From contig CADBDE010000005.1 in the NCBI GenBank assembly GCA_902793375.1, forward strand, positions 1-64,000: DNA of 64,000 bases, given 5' to 3'. The translations under genes and the position numbers were made by a program. Below the pieces are notes generated by a model that saw nothing but the letters and a program-made list of their open reading frames with translations, had not been told where the DNA came from and ran no database searches. This DNA is from an uncultured Erysipelotrichaceae bacterium. Lineage in GTDB: Bacteria; Bacillota_I; Bacilli_A; RF39; UBA660. Below are positions 54,337 through 64,000 of the stretch, one piece after another. Position 1 is the stretch's first letter. Each line of letters begins with the position of its first letter.

Positions 54337-55272
54337 ATGGCTAAAAAGAATAATTCAAATAATTGTGTGGTATTAAGAGTAAATGAGAAAACAAGAGAAA
54401 AAATGATTAAATATTACGAAGATAAAAAAAGAGATAAAGTTATTCCCTATGTTGTTTTTCAAGCACAAGATGGTGATACAGTTGTTACAATGTATGAATC
54501 AGGTAAAGTAATGTTTCAAGGAACTAGTGCTGATATAGATGCAGGTATGTGGCAAGATATAGATGGAGTTCAAAAACAAGATAAAGTAAAAATAAAAAAA
54601 GAAGAACTTAAGTACTATAACTCCTCTTCTATTGGATCTGATGAAGTTGGAACTGGTGATTATTTTGGACCTATTGTAGTAACTAGTTGTTTTGTTTCAA
54701 AAGAAGATATTCCATTTGTAGAAAATTTAGGTATAAAAGATTCTAAAAAACTAGATGACTCTAAAATAATCAAAATAGCACCTGAACTTATAAAAAAAAT
54801 TAAATATAAAAGTTTAATTATGAGTAATAAAGAATATAATGAAAAATATAGTTCTAGTTATAATATAAATAAAATAAAAGCAATAATGCACAATAAAGTT
54901 TTATGGAGAATGGTTCATGAAGAAAAATTAAAATATGACTATATTATAGTGGATGAATTTGCTCGTGAAGCAAGATATTATGAATATCTTGAAGGAAATC
55001 CAGAAATTCAAAAAAATATAACTTTTATGACAAAAGCAGAAGATAAAAACTTAGCAGTTGCTTGTGCATCAGTAATAAGTAGATATATATTTATTAAAGA
55101 ATTTGATAAAATATGTGATGAGATACATATTCCACTTGTTAAAGGTGCAGGAGTTGATGTAGATAACATTGGAAAAGAAGTTGTTGAAACATATGGTAAA
55201 GACAAATTAAAAGAAATTGCAAAATACAATTTCAAAAATACAGAAAGAATATTAGGAATTATGATTTTTTAA
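54337..55272 (+). CDS. rnhC: Ribonuclease HIII
   Basis: Cleaves RNA in RNA-DNA hybrids. 311 residues. N-terminal TBP-like substrate-binding domain (1-85), then the RNase H fold with GSDEVGTGDYFGPIVV carrying the Asp-Glu catalytic pair, GIKDSKKLDD, YIIVDEFA and ASVISRYIF. The DEVGTGD wording separates HIII from HII. GAGGTGTTTTT precedes the ATG. Confidence 0.95.
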   Translation: MAKKNNSNNCVVLRVNEKTREKMIKYYEDKKRDKVIPYVVFQAQDGDTVVTMYESGKVMFQGTSADIDAGMWQDIDGVQKQDKVKIKKEELKYYNSSSIGSDEVGTGDYFGPIVVTSCFVSKEDIPFVENLGIKDSKKLDDSKIIKIAPELIKKIKYKSLIMSNKEYNEKYSSSYNINKIKAIMHNKVLWRMVHEEKLKYDYIIVDEFAREARYYEYLEGNPEIQKNITFMTKAEDKNLAVACASVISRYIFIKEFDKICDEIHIPLVKGAGVDVDNIGKEVVETYGKDKLKEIAKYNFKNTERILGIMIF

Positions 55273-55287
55273 CATAATTCTTTTTTT
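55256..55287 (+). terminator. Intrinsic terminator overlapping the rnhC stop
   Basis: GAATTATG pairs with CATAATTC around nine bases, followed by seven T. Confidence 0.8.
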
Positions 55288-55960
55288 ATTTTATTACAAT
55301 AGAATATATTTCTTCACCAATATCTTCTATTGATCTTAATTTATTATCTTTAATGCATTCAATAGTATTCCAATTATAAAGTTCAGATAATTCTACATAT
55401 GCTCTTTCAGCATTTTTTAAGTGTTCTGGACTTTTTTCATGTTCATCAAGATTTTCTCTATTTTTTTCTAATTCCTTAGTAAAATCATATGGAACATGTA
55501 AGAAAATAGTTATATCTGGTTTAGGTAAATCTAAAAGCCAATACTCAAGTTTATCAATCCATTGATACATATAAAATCTTTCATCTTTATTTTCTATTTT
55601 ACATCCTTGATGAGCTAAATTACTAGTTACATATCTATCTAGAATTACATAATAACCTTGATTAATGTATTCTAATACTTTACCTATATTATATTTTCTA
55701 TCAGCAGCATAATAAAGGCACGAAACCTTAGGATCTAAATTTACAGGATCATCAAATAAACTTTTCCCTATTTCAGGTTTACCTAAATATGATCCCCCTA
55801 CTATTTTACCAGTTGGAGTCTCATACATTGGAAAACTAAAAGAAACACACTTTATGCCTTCTTTTTTAAATCTATTAATTAATAACTCTGTTTGAGTTGC
55901 TTTTCCTGAACAATCAGTTCCTTCTATTACAATTATTTTACCTTTATTTTCTTCGTTCAT
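55286..55960 (-). CDS. tmk: Thymidylate kinase
   Basis: Phosphorylates dTMP to dTDP. 224 residues. P-loop IEGTDCSGKATQT (Cys and Ala are unlike the usual GxDGAGKTT, and closer to the GxDCSGKxTQ type), the DRY motif in ILDRYVTSN, and the long substrate-binding YETPTGKIVGGSYLG segment. AGGTGATATAA precedes the ATG. With the ThyX-like protein 4 kb away it completes dTTP supply. Confidence 0.9.
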   Translation of the reverse strand: MNEENKGKIIVIEGTDCSGKATQTELLINRFKKEGIKCVSFSFPMYETPTGKIVGGSYLGKPEIGKSLFDDPVNLDPKVSCLYYAADRKYNIGKVLEYINQGYYVILDRYVTSNLAHQGCKIENKDERFYMYQWIDKLEYWLLDLPKPDITIFLHVPYDFTKELEKNRENLDEHEKSPEHLKNAERAYVELSELYNWNTIECIKDNKLRSIEDIGEEIYSIVIK

Positions 55961-55999
55961 TTATATCACCTACTATTAAATTATAACATAATTCAATAA

Positions 56000-56032
56000 A
56001 AAAAGAATATAAAGGTTTTTCTTTATATTCTT
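56000..56032 (-). terminator. Intrinsic terminator after the B-repeat surface protein
   Basis: On the minus strand AAGAATATAAAG pairs with CTTTATATTCTT around a short loop, followed by seven T. Confidence 0.85.
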
Positions 56033-59000
56033 AATTAATTAATATTGCTGTTTGATAAGTAACATTATCTATTACTTCAGTTCCATTTTGAATAGTTGTA
56101 TTTGCTTCTAAGAAAGATGAATTAGGAACATTACTAAATGCTGCTTCTTTTCCTTTTATTATTCCATCATAGAAATAAATATTGTTTCCATAAACTCCAT
56201 TTTTATTTCCTTGAATAATTGGATTTGTTGTACTTATTCCATTGCCACTTTCTCCAATATAAACTGTTCCTGATTCATTTCTAATAGCATTTGGAGTTTC
56301 ATAATTAGTATTAACTGAATTTCCAGTAGATATAATAGTTCCACCATTAATATATATTGTACCATTCTTTAAATTATGTACTGTTGCTCTTTCATCAGCT
56401 GAAGAAGTTAAATATGAATTGTTATTAATTGTAACTACTCCACCGTTATTATAAATAACTTGTCTTGAACCAGATGCTATAAAATTACCACTATTTATAG
56501 TAAGAACGCCAGTACTTGATATATCAATCATACCTGATCCTGCTGAAGTTTTAATAGTTCCTCCAATTATCGTAAAATTACCATTACTTTTAAATACGTT
56601 TGAAGTCCCTGTATAGTTATATGTATGTCCTTGCATATTTAATTCAACAATATAATCACTATTTATTGATAGAGTATTACTTTCCTCAAAGTCTTTCCAA
56701 ATTAATATTTCGTATTTAGTATTTTTAGTTTTTACTGCTGCAAAGGCACTTTTTAATGTAGTATAATATGATCCATTTACTTCTGCTACTACATCATTGC
56801 TTCTCCATTTTGCATATAAAGGAGTATCTTTTGAAACAATATAATCAGATGTTACTTTAGTTGTAAATGAACTATCTAAATACCATCCAACTAAAGTATT
56901 ATTATTTTTATTTGCTATAGGTAATTCTCCAATAGCAGTATTTTCTTTGACTGGAATACTATCAACTGGATCTCCACCATTTGTAACAAAACTAACTATA
57001 TAATAAGTAATATCATTATTTACATTAATTGTTACAGTTTTTGTAGAATTTGATTTTGCTCCTTTAATAGTAATTGTTGTTATTCCTTCATTAACTCCAG
57101 TAATTAAACCATTACTATCTACTAAAGCAACTTCTTCATTATTTGAAGTATAAATATATTCCTCATTATTTTCTAATGATTTTGTAATATTTATTTGAAC
57201 TGTATTTCCAATTTTAACACTCAAAAAATTATTTTCAAGTGTTGCACCATCTATTGAACCTGTCCATTTAGCAAATAATTCAGTATTATTATTTACTACA
57301 TAATTCTCATTAATTGCATTATTATCAGATAAAGAAGTAAACCATCCATCAAATAAATAACCATTTCTAACAGGTGTAGGAAGACTTCCAATAGAGTTTC
57401 CATCCTTAATTATTAATCCATGAACATTTATTTCTCCACCATTGGTATTAAATCTTACAGCAATACTATCATCCATTTTTGCAAGCGGTATTTCTATAAC
57501 AGGTCTAAATCCACTTTTCTCAGTATTTGCTTTTGATGGAAGAATATCATTAGTATCTCCACGGTAACGTTTTGGAGTTCCATTTGCATTAAGCCAACGA
57601 ACTGATCTTCCTTTTGTTTTATCGTCAGTATAATAAATTGTATTTTCAAGTATATAATTGCAATCAGTTAAATCACTTGGATTTGAACAAGCAGCTAACA
57701 AATCATCTTCATATGGTAGTCTTGATACTATACTATCTTCAATTAGAGGAATATTTGGCCATTCTTGTGATCTTGGTAAGTTATTGCTTGCTTCACTATA
57801 TAAATCAATAAAACTATTATCAACTACTCTATTTCCTTCATCATCATGAGAAAAACTTGAATTGTATATTAATACAGCTTTATTATTAAGAGTTCTTAAA
57901 TAATAAAATCTTTCTATGTCATCATCATATACTCCATCACCATTTACATCACAGTTAAATGCATTTCCTGGTGACAATTCATCTAAAGCAACATTTCCAT
58001 ATGTAATTGTTGTAGTATGTTTATTACCATCTAAAGTATATCCAGATAAAACACATCCTTCATTTTTTTCTTTATTACATTCTTGAGTATGAAGAACTAC
58101 TGCTTTTTTACAAATATAGGGATTTTCACTCCATTTAGCATATAATACTTTTGTGCCACTTTTTACTATATTTGTTACACTACTATTATCCTCAAATACA
58201 ACTTCTCCATCAATTGTTTCAGCCCATCCATCAAATGAATATCCCATTTTCTTATACCCATTAAGAGTTAGTGTACAAGATTCATCATATGTACATTCAA
58301 CACTATCAGTTGATCCACTAGTACTTTCATTTCCATCAAAATTAATTGTATATTTATTAGCAGTCCATTTAGCATACAAATTCATATTATCTGTTACTTT
58401 AGTTGTCGAACTAACTTTATTTACTAATCCTTCTTCAGTATACCATCCATCAAAAGAATATCCATCCTTAGTTGGATTAGGAAGACTTCCAAGTTGTTCA
58501 TCATAATCTTTATAGCTATTATCAAATTCTCCTCCACCATTTGAATGATATGTAATTATATATTTATCAATAATCCAATGTGCTTTATAACTTCTATTTT
58601 CAAAAGAACCTTTTTCTATAGTTACGTTATTAGATTTAGTATCAATACCAGTTCCTGTCCATCCATCAAATGTAGATCCATCTTTAGTAGGATTATTTAA
58701 TGTAAATGTATCAGTCTCAATTGTATACTTTAAAGGATTACTACTAGATACACTTCCACCATCTAAATCATACACAATATCATATTCAATTAATTCATAT
58801 TTTGGAGTTAACTCTTTATCAGTAATAATATCTGAATCAAAATTAAATTCATTATCTCCAATAAACCATCCAATAAAGTTATATCCATCCTTTAAAGGAT
58901 CTTCAGGTTTTTCCATCTTTTCTCCATATTTTATTACTTCTATTATTTCTTGACCATCTTCATCAGTATATGTAACAACTACTTTATCAAATAAATCAAG

Positions 59001-59684
59001 TTCATTAGTAATGGTAACAACAATACTTGGAGAAATTGCAAATATAGAAACAGGAATCAAAACTAATACTAATAATAAGTATTTAGTTTTTTTATTTTTA
59101 ATAAATAGACTTATAAGAACTATAAATGATATTATAGCACTTGCAATATAAAGATTTATATTATCATGAGTTTTTGGGTTTACAATTATATCTTCAGTAA
59201 CAACGTTTCCTTCTTCATCAATAAACTCAAAAGACAAATTAAATCTATTCTCTTGTTCTCTATAATTGATATCTAATAATTCGTTTTTATAAGTAGCTGT
59301 TAATACTATATCTAAAGTACTATCTTTTTGTATTGTTTGATTATCATAATCATCATATGTATATGTAATGTAATTATTAGAATTATCATCACTTATTAAT
59401 TTTACTTTGTAATCTTTATCAGATGTATTTTTTATGGTTAGTTTAAACTTAACAAATTCATCTAGATTATGAAAAGTAATATTTGTATTAAGCTCATTAT
59501 TATCAAAATTATCTATTGTAGCATCAACATTGGCTGACTTTTCTACAATTACTGCATCAATAAGTTTAAATCTAGGTTCACTAGCCAAAGCCTTATTAAT
59601 TCCAAAAATTGAGAATAAAAAAATAAATATAAAAATAAAAAATATTAACTTAAAAGCGTTAATCTTCGAAATCATATTCTTCAT
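56031..59684 (-). CDS. Large surface protein with InlB-type B-repeats, Big_2 and beta-helix regions
   Basis: 1217 residues from ATG 59684 (GGAGATACAGTT upstream); the longer frame from 59750 adds residues in front of the signal. Signal helix at about 10-33, a beta domain to about 170, two membrane helices (about 175-225), then several Listeria-Bacteroides B-repeats (about 235-515, phrases like GYxFDGWxT ... YAKW), a DUF6273-like domain (about 515-745, ending SGFRPVIEI), another B-repeat, a Big_2 Ig-like domain (about 816-893), a B-repeat and a C-terminal right-handed beta-helix-like region (about 970-1217). No LPXTG. The internal helices suggest membrane anchoring with the repeats outside. 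Adhesion is inferred. Confidence 0.85.
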   Translation of the reverse strand: MKNMISKINAFKLIFFIFIFIFLFSIFGINKALASEPRFKLIDAVIVEKSANVDATIDNFDNNELNTNITFHNLDEFVKFKLTIKNTSDKDYKVKLISDDNSNNYITYTYDDYDNQTIQKDSTLDIVLTATYKNELLDINYREQENRFNLSFEFIDEEGNVVTEDIIVNPKTHDNINLYIASAIISFIVLISLFIKNKKTKYLLLVLVLIPVSIFAISPSIVVTITNELDLFDKVVVTYTDEDGQEIIEVIKYGEKMEKPEDPLKDGYNFIGWFIGDNEFNFDSDIITDKELTPKYELIEYDIVYDLDGGSVSSSNPLKYTIETDTFTLNNPTKDGSTFDGWTGTGIDTKSNNVTIEKGSFENRSYKAHWIIDKYIITYHSNGGGEFDNSYKDYDEQLGSLPNPTKDGYSFDGWYTEEGLVNKVSSTTKVTDNMNLYAKWTANKYTINFDGNESTSGSTDSVECTYDESCTLTLNGYKKMGYSFDGWAETIDGEVVFEDNSSVTNIVKSGTKVLYAKWSENPYICKKAVVLHTQECNKEKNEGCVLSGYTLDGNKHTTTITYGNVALDELSPGNAFNCDVNGDGVYDDDIERFYYLRTLNNKAVLIYNSSFSHDDEGNRVVDNSFIDLYSEASNNLPRSQEWPNIPLIEDSIVSRLPYEDDLLAACSNPSDLTDCNYILENTIYYTDDKTKGRSVRWLNANGTPKRYRGDTNDILPSKANTEKSGFRPVIEIPLAKMDDSIAVRFNTNGGEINVHGLIIKDGNSIGSLPTPVRNGYLFDGWFTSLSDNNAINENYVVNNNTELFAKWTGSIDGATLENNFLSVKIGNTVQINITKSLENNEEYIYTSNNEEVALVDSNGLITGVNEGITTITIKGAKSNSTKTVTINVNNDITYYIVSFVTNGGDPVDSIPVKENTAIGELPIANKNNNTLVGWYLDSSFTTKVTSDYIVSKDTPLYAKWRSNDVVAEVNGSYYTTLKSAFAAVKTKNTKYEILIWKDFEESNTLSINSDYIVELNMQGHTYNYTGTSNVFKSNGNFTIIGGTIKTSAGSGMIDISSTGVLTINSGNFIASGSRQVIYNNGGVVTINNNSYLTSSADERATVHNLKNGTIYINGGTIISTGNSVNTNYETPNAIRNESGTVYIGESGNGISTTNPIIQGNKNGVYGNNIYFYDGIIKGKEAAFSNVPNSSFLEANTTIQNGTEVIDNVTYQTAILIN

Positions 59685-59745
59685 AACTGTATCTCCATAT
59701 TTTAAATATATATTTATATCATCATTTACTATTATAACACAATTC

Positions 59746-59778
59746 GACAAAAAAATATTAATTTTTTAAAAAATTAAT
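59746..59778 (-). terminator. Intrinsic terminator after the ThyX-like gene
   Basis: A perfect palindrome (TATTAATTTTTT and its complement) followed on the minus strand by seven T. Confidence 0.65.
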
Positions 59779-59789
59779 ACTTTATTATT

Positions 59790-60989
59790 TTATATTTTTC
59801 TTGATCCAATTATTCCTTCTCTAAATCCACATGGTTTATTACAAGTATAATCAGGATATCCACATCTTCTTTTTCCCATATATGGTTCAAGTTTTTTTAC
59901 ATATGGATGATCTTTTTCTTTTAGAGCTTCATAATATTTTTTCTTAGTTTCTTCAGTTTGTCTAAATATTTCAAGTTGAGCAGCAGAACAATCTCTTTCT
60001 TTTAATTTACTAATAAAAGTATCAAAAGTTCCTTCTTCATGAATAGTAACTAATTCTCCTTGTGGTACTTCTTCTTTAACTGAAATAATATCATTTAACC
60101 ATATATCTATTAAATTATGATAAAGCTCTAAAATAGGAGGTACAAAGAATCCGTTTAATTCATCACGTTCTAATGATGATTTTTCAATTCTATGTCTTTC
60201 TTTTTGAGCATATTCAGCAAAAGATCCTCTATAAGTTGTTGAGTAAGTTACTCCAAACTCTTCTGGAATACTATCTAAATTTTCTCCAAAAATTTTTAAA
60301 GTTCTTTCTTTTCTATTAGATTGTAATCTTTCATCCAATAGATTTAATCTATCACATTCAGATAAGAACATTTCAAAGTCTTTTGAAACTCTTTGTTCAA
60401 AATCATTTTTATCTTCTTTATCTAAATATTCCTTCATATATTTCGCAATTCTATTTAATTGTGCCAGTGGTAATGTATGCACCATTTCAGTATTAATAAA
60501 AGTTGAAGTCATATATCTTGCATTTTCTTTAGCAAGAGTTTTTATTTTAAATGGTTTTAATACATCTCCATATTGTGCAGTAATTAAATCAACAAATATT
60601 TTGTACCATTTTTCATATAAAAAGATTTCTCTTTTTGTTAAATTACATTCTCCATCTTTAACAGCAGTATATCTTAATGATCTTTCACTAGTTGAATATT
60701 GTCCTTCATCATTTAATACCATATTAAGCATTTTTGAAGAATCTTTCAAATACATTGAAACATTAACGTGTTCAAATACTGATTGATGTTCTCCTGCTGT
60801 AGAATTATTTATTCTTTTTTCAGTCTTTTCATCATCCTCAGCAAAAGAATCCATAAGACCATTTTCGTTATAACATATTCCACCAATTTTACCTGAGAAA
60901 TCCATTGCTTTATTAAGATTAAATGTTCCATCATCTTTTAGAAATGGTGTATTTTCTAAAAGTGTAATTTTTAAATTTGATAATTTCAT
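59790..60989 (-). CDS. thyX: Duplicated ThyX-like FAD-dependent thymidylate synthase
   Basis: 399 residues, nearly twice the usual ThyX length. The first half has EHQSVFEHVNVSMYLKDSSK and YSTSERSLRYT, matching the ThyX order H-x-S-x-x-EH ... S-x-x-E-x-S-x-RY, but the canonical RHR before it reads as NDEGQ. The second half has QKERHRIEKSSLE, an RHR-x(4)-S arrangement. The catalytic elements thus appear split between two fused ThyX-type domains. A four-Cys tail (RRCGYPDYTCNKPCGF) may bind a metal. ThyX makes dTMP from dUMP with methylene-tetrahydrofolate and FAD. GGGAGGTTTTAAAA precedes the ATG. It is co-directional with the HD gene. Confidence 0.7.
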   Translation of the reverse strand: MKLSNLKITLLENTPFLKDDGTFNLNKAMDFSGKIGGICYNENGLMDSFAEDDEKTEKRINNSTAGEHQSVFEHVNVSMYLKDSSKMLNMVLNDEGQYSTSERSLRYTAVKDGECNLTKREIFLYEKWYKIFVDLITAQYGDVLKPFKIKTLAKENARYMTSTFINTEMVHTLPLAQLNRIAKYMKEYLDKEDKNDFEQRVSKDFEMFLSECDRLNLLDERLQSNRKERTLKIFGENLDSIPEEFGVTYSTTYRGSFAEYAQKERHRIEKSSLERDELNGFFVPPILELYHNLIDIWLNDIISVKEEVPQGELVTIHEEGTFDTFISKLKERDCSAAQLEIFRQTEETKKKYYEALKEKDHPYVKKLEPYMGKRRCGYPDYTCNKPCGFREGIIGSRKI

Positions 60990-61016
60990 TTTTAAAACCT
61001 CCCTATAACTATATTA

Positions 61017-61628
61017 TTATCGACACTTTGATTCATCAATTACATTACTATTTTCATCAAAATCAAGATTAATAAATCTTCTACTTGCTAAATAATCACA
61101 CATATGAACAAATTTTTCCATTGGTGCTTTTGGTATTGGAAGAACTACTTCACTATATGAATTAGTATTCCATGGTCCCATATGTGATGCTACTGCTGCA
61201 CTCATTTTTTCAAGTTCTTCTTTACTCATATTCAATTTATCACTTTTTTCTTTAGCATAATTTGATGATAATATTGGATGTTCAAACTTTGTATATTCAC
61301 CTTTCTTATATGTATTTCCATATTTTAACCCATCATGAATTAAAAGAGCAATAATTATTAAATCTTTATCTCTATCACTATATGGTTTACCAATTATAGG
61401 ATTAGATAAAAGTTCATTGGCAAACTTACACGCTGATTTAACATGACGAGATAGCCCTCCATCTCCTGCTGCATACTTTGGATGATATTTACCAGAACTT
61501 GATGCATCTACTTGAAAGAAATAATCCGGTAAATCACCTACTAAAGTTTTAGCATCTTCTCTTAAATCAGAGTTCTTTATATACAAATACTCATTTTCAA
61601 ATACTTTAATTTTTTCTTCCTTCTTCAT
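61017..61628 (-). CDS. HD-domain hydrolase
   Basis: 203 residues from ATG 61628 (GGAGGTATTA upstream). Metal-binding HD motif: His in GGLSRHVKSA, His-Asp in LLIHDGLKYG, further His in FEHPILS and ASHMGPW. HD proteins hydrolyse nucleotides or phosphodiesters; a link to dTMP synthesis next door is only positional. It overlaps the hemW end by 23 bases. Confidence 0.85.
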   Translation of the reverse strand: MKKEEKIKVFENEYLYIKNSDLREDAKTLVGDLPDYFFQVDASSSGKYHPKYAAGDGGLSRHVKSACKFANELLSNPIIGKPYSDRDKDLIIIALLIHDGLKYGNTYKKGEYTKFEHPILSSNYAKEKSDKLNMSKEELEKMSAAVASHMGPWNTNSYSEVVLPIPKAPMEKFVHMCDYLASRRFINLDFDENSNVIDESKCR

Positions 61629-62718
61629 TAATACCTCCAATAAAATTTACTAATATACTATTAGATATATATAGCTTATCTTCAGGAATATAAATATTAT
61701 CTCCATCATCAATTAGTAATTTTTTATCGACTAAATCTATTATATCAAAAACATCATATAAATTTACATTATATTTATTAGAAAAAATATTTTTATTAAC
61801 TCCTTCAATCTTTCTAAGTCCAAATATCATTTCATTTTCCATATCTACTTCTTTAGATATTACTTCTTTATCTAATACATAGTTACCATTTAAATATTTA
61901 TCAATACTTCTTGTGTTTGTATATCTAATATCATTAATATAACCAGATGCTCCAAGTCCAAATCCATAATATTTATTATTATCCCAATATACTTTATTAT
62001 GATTAGATTCATATCTTTCTTTAGCAAAATTACTTATTTCATAATGATTATATCCATTATCTTTTAGTACATTAATAATATTATAATACATATCTGATTC
62101 AATTTCTTCAGAAATTGGATTAATCTTATCTATAAATAATTTTGTATGTTCTTCAATTATTAAAGAATAAATAGATATATGTAATGGATTAAGACTTATA
62201 ATGAATTTTAAATCATCAATTACTTCAGAAATAGTTTGATTTGGAAATGCATACATCAAATCAATATTAAAATTATTAAAATATTTTTTAACTAATTCTA
62301 TTTTTTTAATTACATCGTTTTTATCTGATTTTCTATTTAAAAAATCAAAATACTTTGGATTAACAGATTCAACTCCTATACTTAATCTATTAATGCCATT
62401 TTCTTTAAATACTTTTAACTTATCTTCACTTATATCAGATAAATTCATTTCAATTGTAAACTCATATTCTTTATCAGTCTTAAATAGTTTTATAATACTA
62501 AATAATCTTTTCAACTGATCTATAGATAATGAACTAGGAGTACCTCCACCAATATATAAAGTACTAAGTAATTCTCCTTTATAATTATCTTTTATTTCCT
62601 TTTCTAAAGAAGATAAATACTTATTTACTAATTCTTCATTATATAAAAGCTTACAAAAATCACAATAAGAACAAATTGAATTACAAAATGGAATATGAAT
62701 ATATACGCTTTTAATCAT
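61606..62718 (-). CDS. hemW: HemW-type radical-SAM protein
   Basis: 370 residues from ATG 62718, which overlaps the lepA stop. [16 protein letters not shown] carries the CxxxCxxC cluster; [18 protein letters not shown] and [12 protein letters not shown] follow. The family are heme chaperones or coproporphyrinogen III oxidase-like enzymes; HemW lacks the residues for that reaction and is a heme chaperone in Bacilli and Escherichia. lepA-hemW is the Bacillus order. Confidence 0.9.
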   Translation of the reverse strand: MIKSVYIHIPFCNSICSYCDFCKLLYNEELVNKYLSSLEKEIKDNYKGELLSTLYIGGGTPSSLSIDQLKRLFSIIKLFKTDKEYEFTIEMNLSDISEDKLKVFKENGINRLSIGVESVNPKYFDFLNRKSDKNDVIKKIELVKKYFNNFNIDLMYAFPNQTISEVIDDLKFIISLNPLHISIYSLIIEEHTKLFIDKINPISEEIESDMYYNIINVLKDNGYNHYEISNFAKERYESNHNKVYWDNNKYYGFGLGASGYINDIRYTNTRSIDKYLNGNYVLDKEVISKEVDMENEMIFGLRKIEGVNKNIFSNKYNVNLYDVFDIIDLVDKKLLIDDGDNIYIPEDKLYISNSILVNFIGGINEEGRKN

Positions 62719-64000
62719 CAGAATCCATTGATAATACACTCATAAATGCTTCTTGTGGAAGTTCCACACTTCCTACTTGTTTCATTCTCTTTTTACCTTC
62801 TTTTTGCTTTTCAAGAAGTTTTCTTTTACGAGTAATATCTCCTCCATAACATTTTGCTAATACATCTTTTCTTAAAGCTTTAATTGTTTCTCTTGCAATT
62901 ACATGGTTTCCAAGGCTTGCTTGAACAGGAACTTCAAATAGTTGTCTTGGAATTGACTTTCTTAAAGATTGTACTATTGCTCTTCCACGAGTATATGCAA
63001 AATCTTTATGTACAATAACTGATAAAGCATCAATGATATCTCCATTTAATAATATATCCATTTTAACTAAATCACTTGATTTGTAACCAATTATTTCATA
63101 ATCAAAAGAAGCATATCCTTTTGTATAAGATTTTAGTTTATCAAAGAAATCATATACTATTTCAGATAAAGGTAGTTCGTAATGAATATTTACTCTTGTT
63201 GGATCAATATAATCCATTCCAATATAAATACCTCGTTTATTTTGACACAATTCCATTATTGGTCCAATATACTCGCTTGGTGTAAATATATTTGTTCTAA
63301 TGTATGGTTCTTTTATTTCTTTTATATAAGTTTTATCGGGCATCTTACTAGGAGCATCAATATTTACTGTTTCACCACTTGTTAGTATAGCTTCGTATAC
63401 TACTGATGGTGCAGTAGTAATTATTTCAATATTAAATTCACGTGTTATTCTTTCTTTAATGATGTCCATATGTAAAAGTCCTAAAAAACCACATCTAAAT
63501 CCAAAACCTAAGGCAGTTGAAGTTTCTGGTTCAAAGACTAAAGAAGCATCGTTTAATTGAAGTTTTGATAAAGCTTCTCTTAAATCTTCAAATCTAGATG
63601 ATTCAACTGGATATAGACCACAAAATACCATTGACTTCATTGGCTTATATCCAGGAAGAGGTGCACTAGCAGGATTTTTAGCAAGTGTTATTGTATCTCC
63701 AACTTTAACATCACTTATGCTTTTTATACTGGCAGAAATATAACCAACTTCACCAGCACTTAAACTATCTTTTTTAACTTCCCAAGGATTCTTTATATAT
63801 AAATCAACTATTTCATACGTTGCACCTGTCTCCATCATTTTAATGGAATCTCCTACTTTCAAAGTACCATTAAAAATACGAGCTGCTATTACAACACCAC
63901 GATAAGAATCAAAAATACTATCAAAAATTAATGCTTGAAGTGGTTCTTTTTCTTCTCCCTTTGGAGAAGGAATTTTCTTAACCACTTGATTTAATAAATC
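62711..64000 (-). CDS. lepA: Elongation factor 4, LepA (N-terminus beyond the window)
   Basis: The frame is open to the window end, so the GTPase domain is missing. The visible 429 codons hold domain II ([13 protein letters not shown]), domain III ([32 protein letters not shown]) and the LepA-specific C-terminal domain ([15 protein letters not shown] and the C-terminal [17 protein letters not shown]). Back-translocates stalled ribosomes. Confidence 0.96.
   Translation of the reverse strand, partial: DLLNQVVKKIPSPKGEEKEPLQALIFDSIFDSYRGVVIAARIFNGTLKVGDSIKMMETGATYEIVDLYIKNPWEVKKDSLSAGEVGYISASIKSISDVKVGDTITLAKNPASAPLPGYKPMKSMVFCGLYPVESSRFEDLREALSKLQLNDASLVFEPETSTALGFGFRCGFLGLLHMDIIKERITREFNIEIITTAPSVVYEAILTSGETVNIDAPSKMPDKTYIKEIKEPYIRTNIFTPSEYIGPIMELCQNKRGIYIGMDYIDPTRVNIHYELPLSEIVYDFFDKLKSYTKGYASFDYEIIGYKSSDLVKMDILLNGDIIDALSVIVHKDFAYTRGRAIVQSLRKSIPRQLFEVPVQASLGNHVIARETIKALRKDVLAKCYGGDITRKRKLLEKQKEGKKRMKQVGSVELPQEAFMSVLSMDSDD

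Noticed and set aside
56031-59684. Second DGR variable region in the DUF6273-like part of the B-repeat protein
   Set aside because: The SGFRPVIEI ending is similar, but the codons there follow the AT-rich usage of the gene and lack a run of NNC/NNT codons.

Overview
The window comes from a very AT-rich genome of the Bacilli / Mollicutes-like branch of the Firmicutes. UGA is read as stop (uvrX-like gene, hrcA and others end in it), so this is not a Mycoplasma-type code. Signs of this affiliation are Bacillus-like gene orders (lepA-hemW, hrcA-grpE-dnaK-dnaJ, rsmE-mtaB, xerD-deoB, nusB-xseA-xseB-spoIVB, rplU-prp-rpmA-obg, tkt-sirA-yneF), a CIRCE operator, an L21 leader RNA, an L27 with the cleavable Firmicute N-terminus, RNase HIII and a YolD/Y-polymerase pair. 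A MurE homologue, a flippase and large secreted surface proteins argue for a walled cell. An uncultured gut Bacilli lineage is likely, but that is inference.

Layout. 0-1.06 kb: the end of a surface gene whose last 100 bases look like the variable region of a diversity-generating retroelement. 1.1-7.1 kb, plus strand: murE-like gene and tRNA/rRNA modification genes (miaA, rsmE, mtaB), then an AlkD-like repair gene. 7.1-9.4 kb, minus strand: a flippase, an unknown gene and a 31-residue membrane peptide. 9.5-12.1 kb: SpoIIM-like gene, mnmA and an HTH regulator. 12.1-12.7 kb: an extremely AT-rich gap. 12.7-16.1 kb, minus strand: a membrane protein, deoB and xerD. 16.2-17.8 kb: a small unknown gene and rarA. 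17.87-18.20 kb: a complete-looking type I toxin-antitoxin locus with a 30-residue hydrophobic peptide and a convergent antisense RNA. 18.2-23.4 kb: mtnN and a 1488-residue ChW-repeat surface protein. 23.6-30.1 kb: the heat-shock operon hrcA-grpE-dnaK-pepF-dnaJ under CIRCE, with pepF inserted before dnaJ. 30.2-36.6 kb: a GH3 surface hydrolase, spoIVB, xseB, xseA and nusB. 36.6-42.2 kb: a GT-C-like membrane protein, ldh, obg, a HAD phosphatase, rpmA, prp and rplU with its leader. 42.3-46.2 kb: a divergent sigma-70 factor, yneF, a sirA homologue and tkt. 46.2-52.6 kb: a HAD phosphatase, two unknown genes, tspO, an SOS-box-controlled Y-family polymerase/YolD pair and small unknown genes. 52.8-54.2 kb: an apparent mobile-element relic next to a tRNA pair, with a copied 11-base tRNA-Leu 3' end, an orphan gene and the tail of a probable mobilization protein. 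54.3-64 kb: rnhC, tmk, a 1217-residue B-repeat surface protein, a duplicated ThyX-like protein, an HD hydrolase, hemW and the C-terminal part of lepA.

How the parts fit. Most of the window is housekeeping: translation, RNA modification, proteostasis, DNA repair and dTMP supply (thyX-like plus tmk). The accessory layer is concentrated in secreted proteins and small mobile or selfish elements. The SirA homologue together with SpoIVB and SpoIIM family proteins suggests that the lineage sporulates, or descends recently from sporulators.
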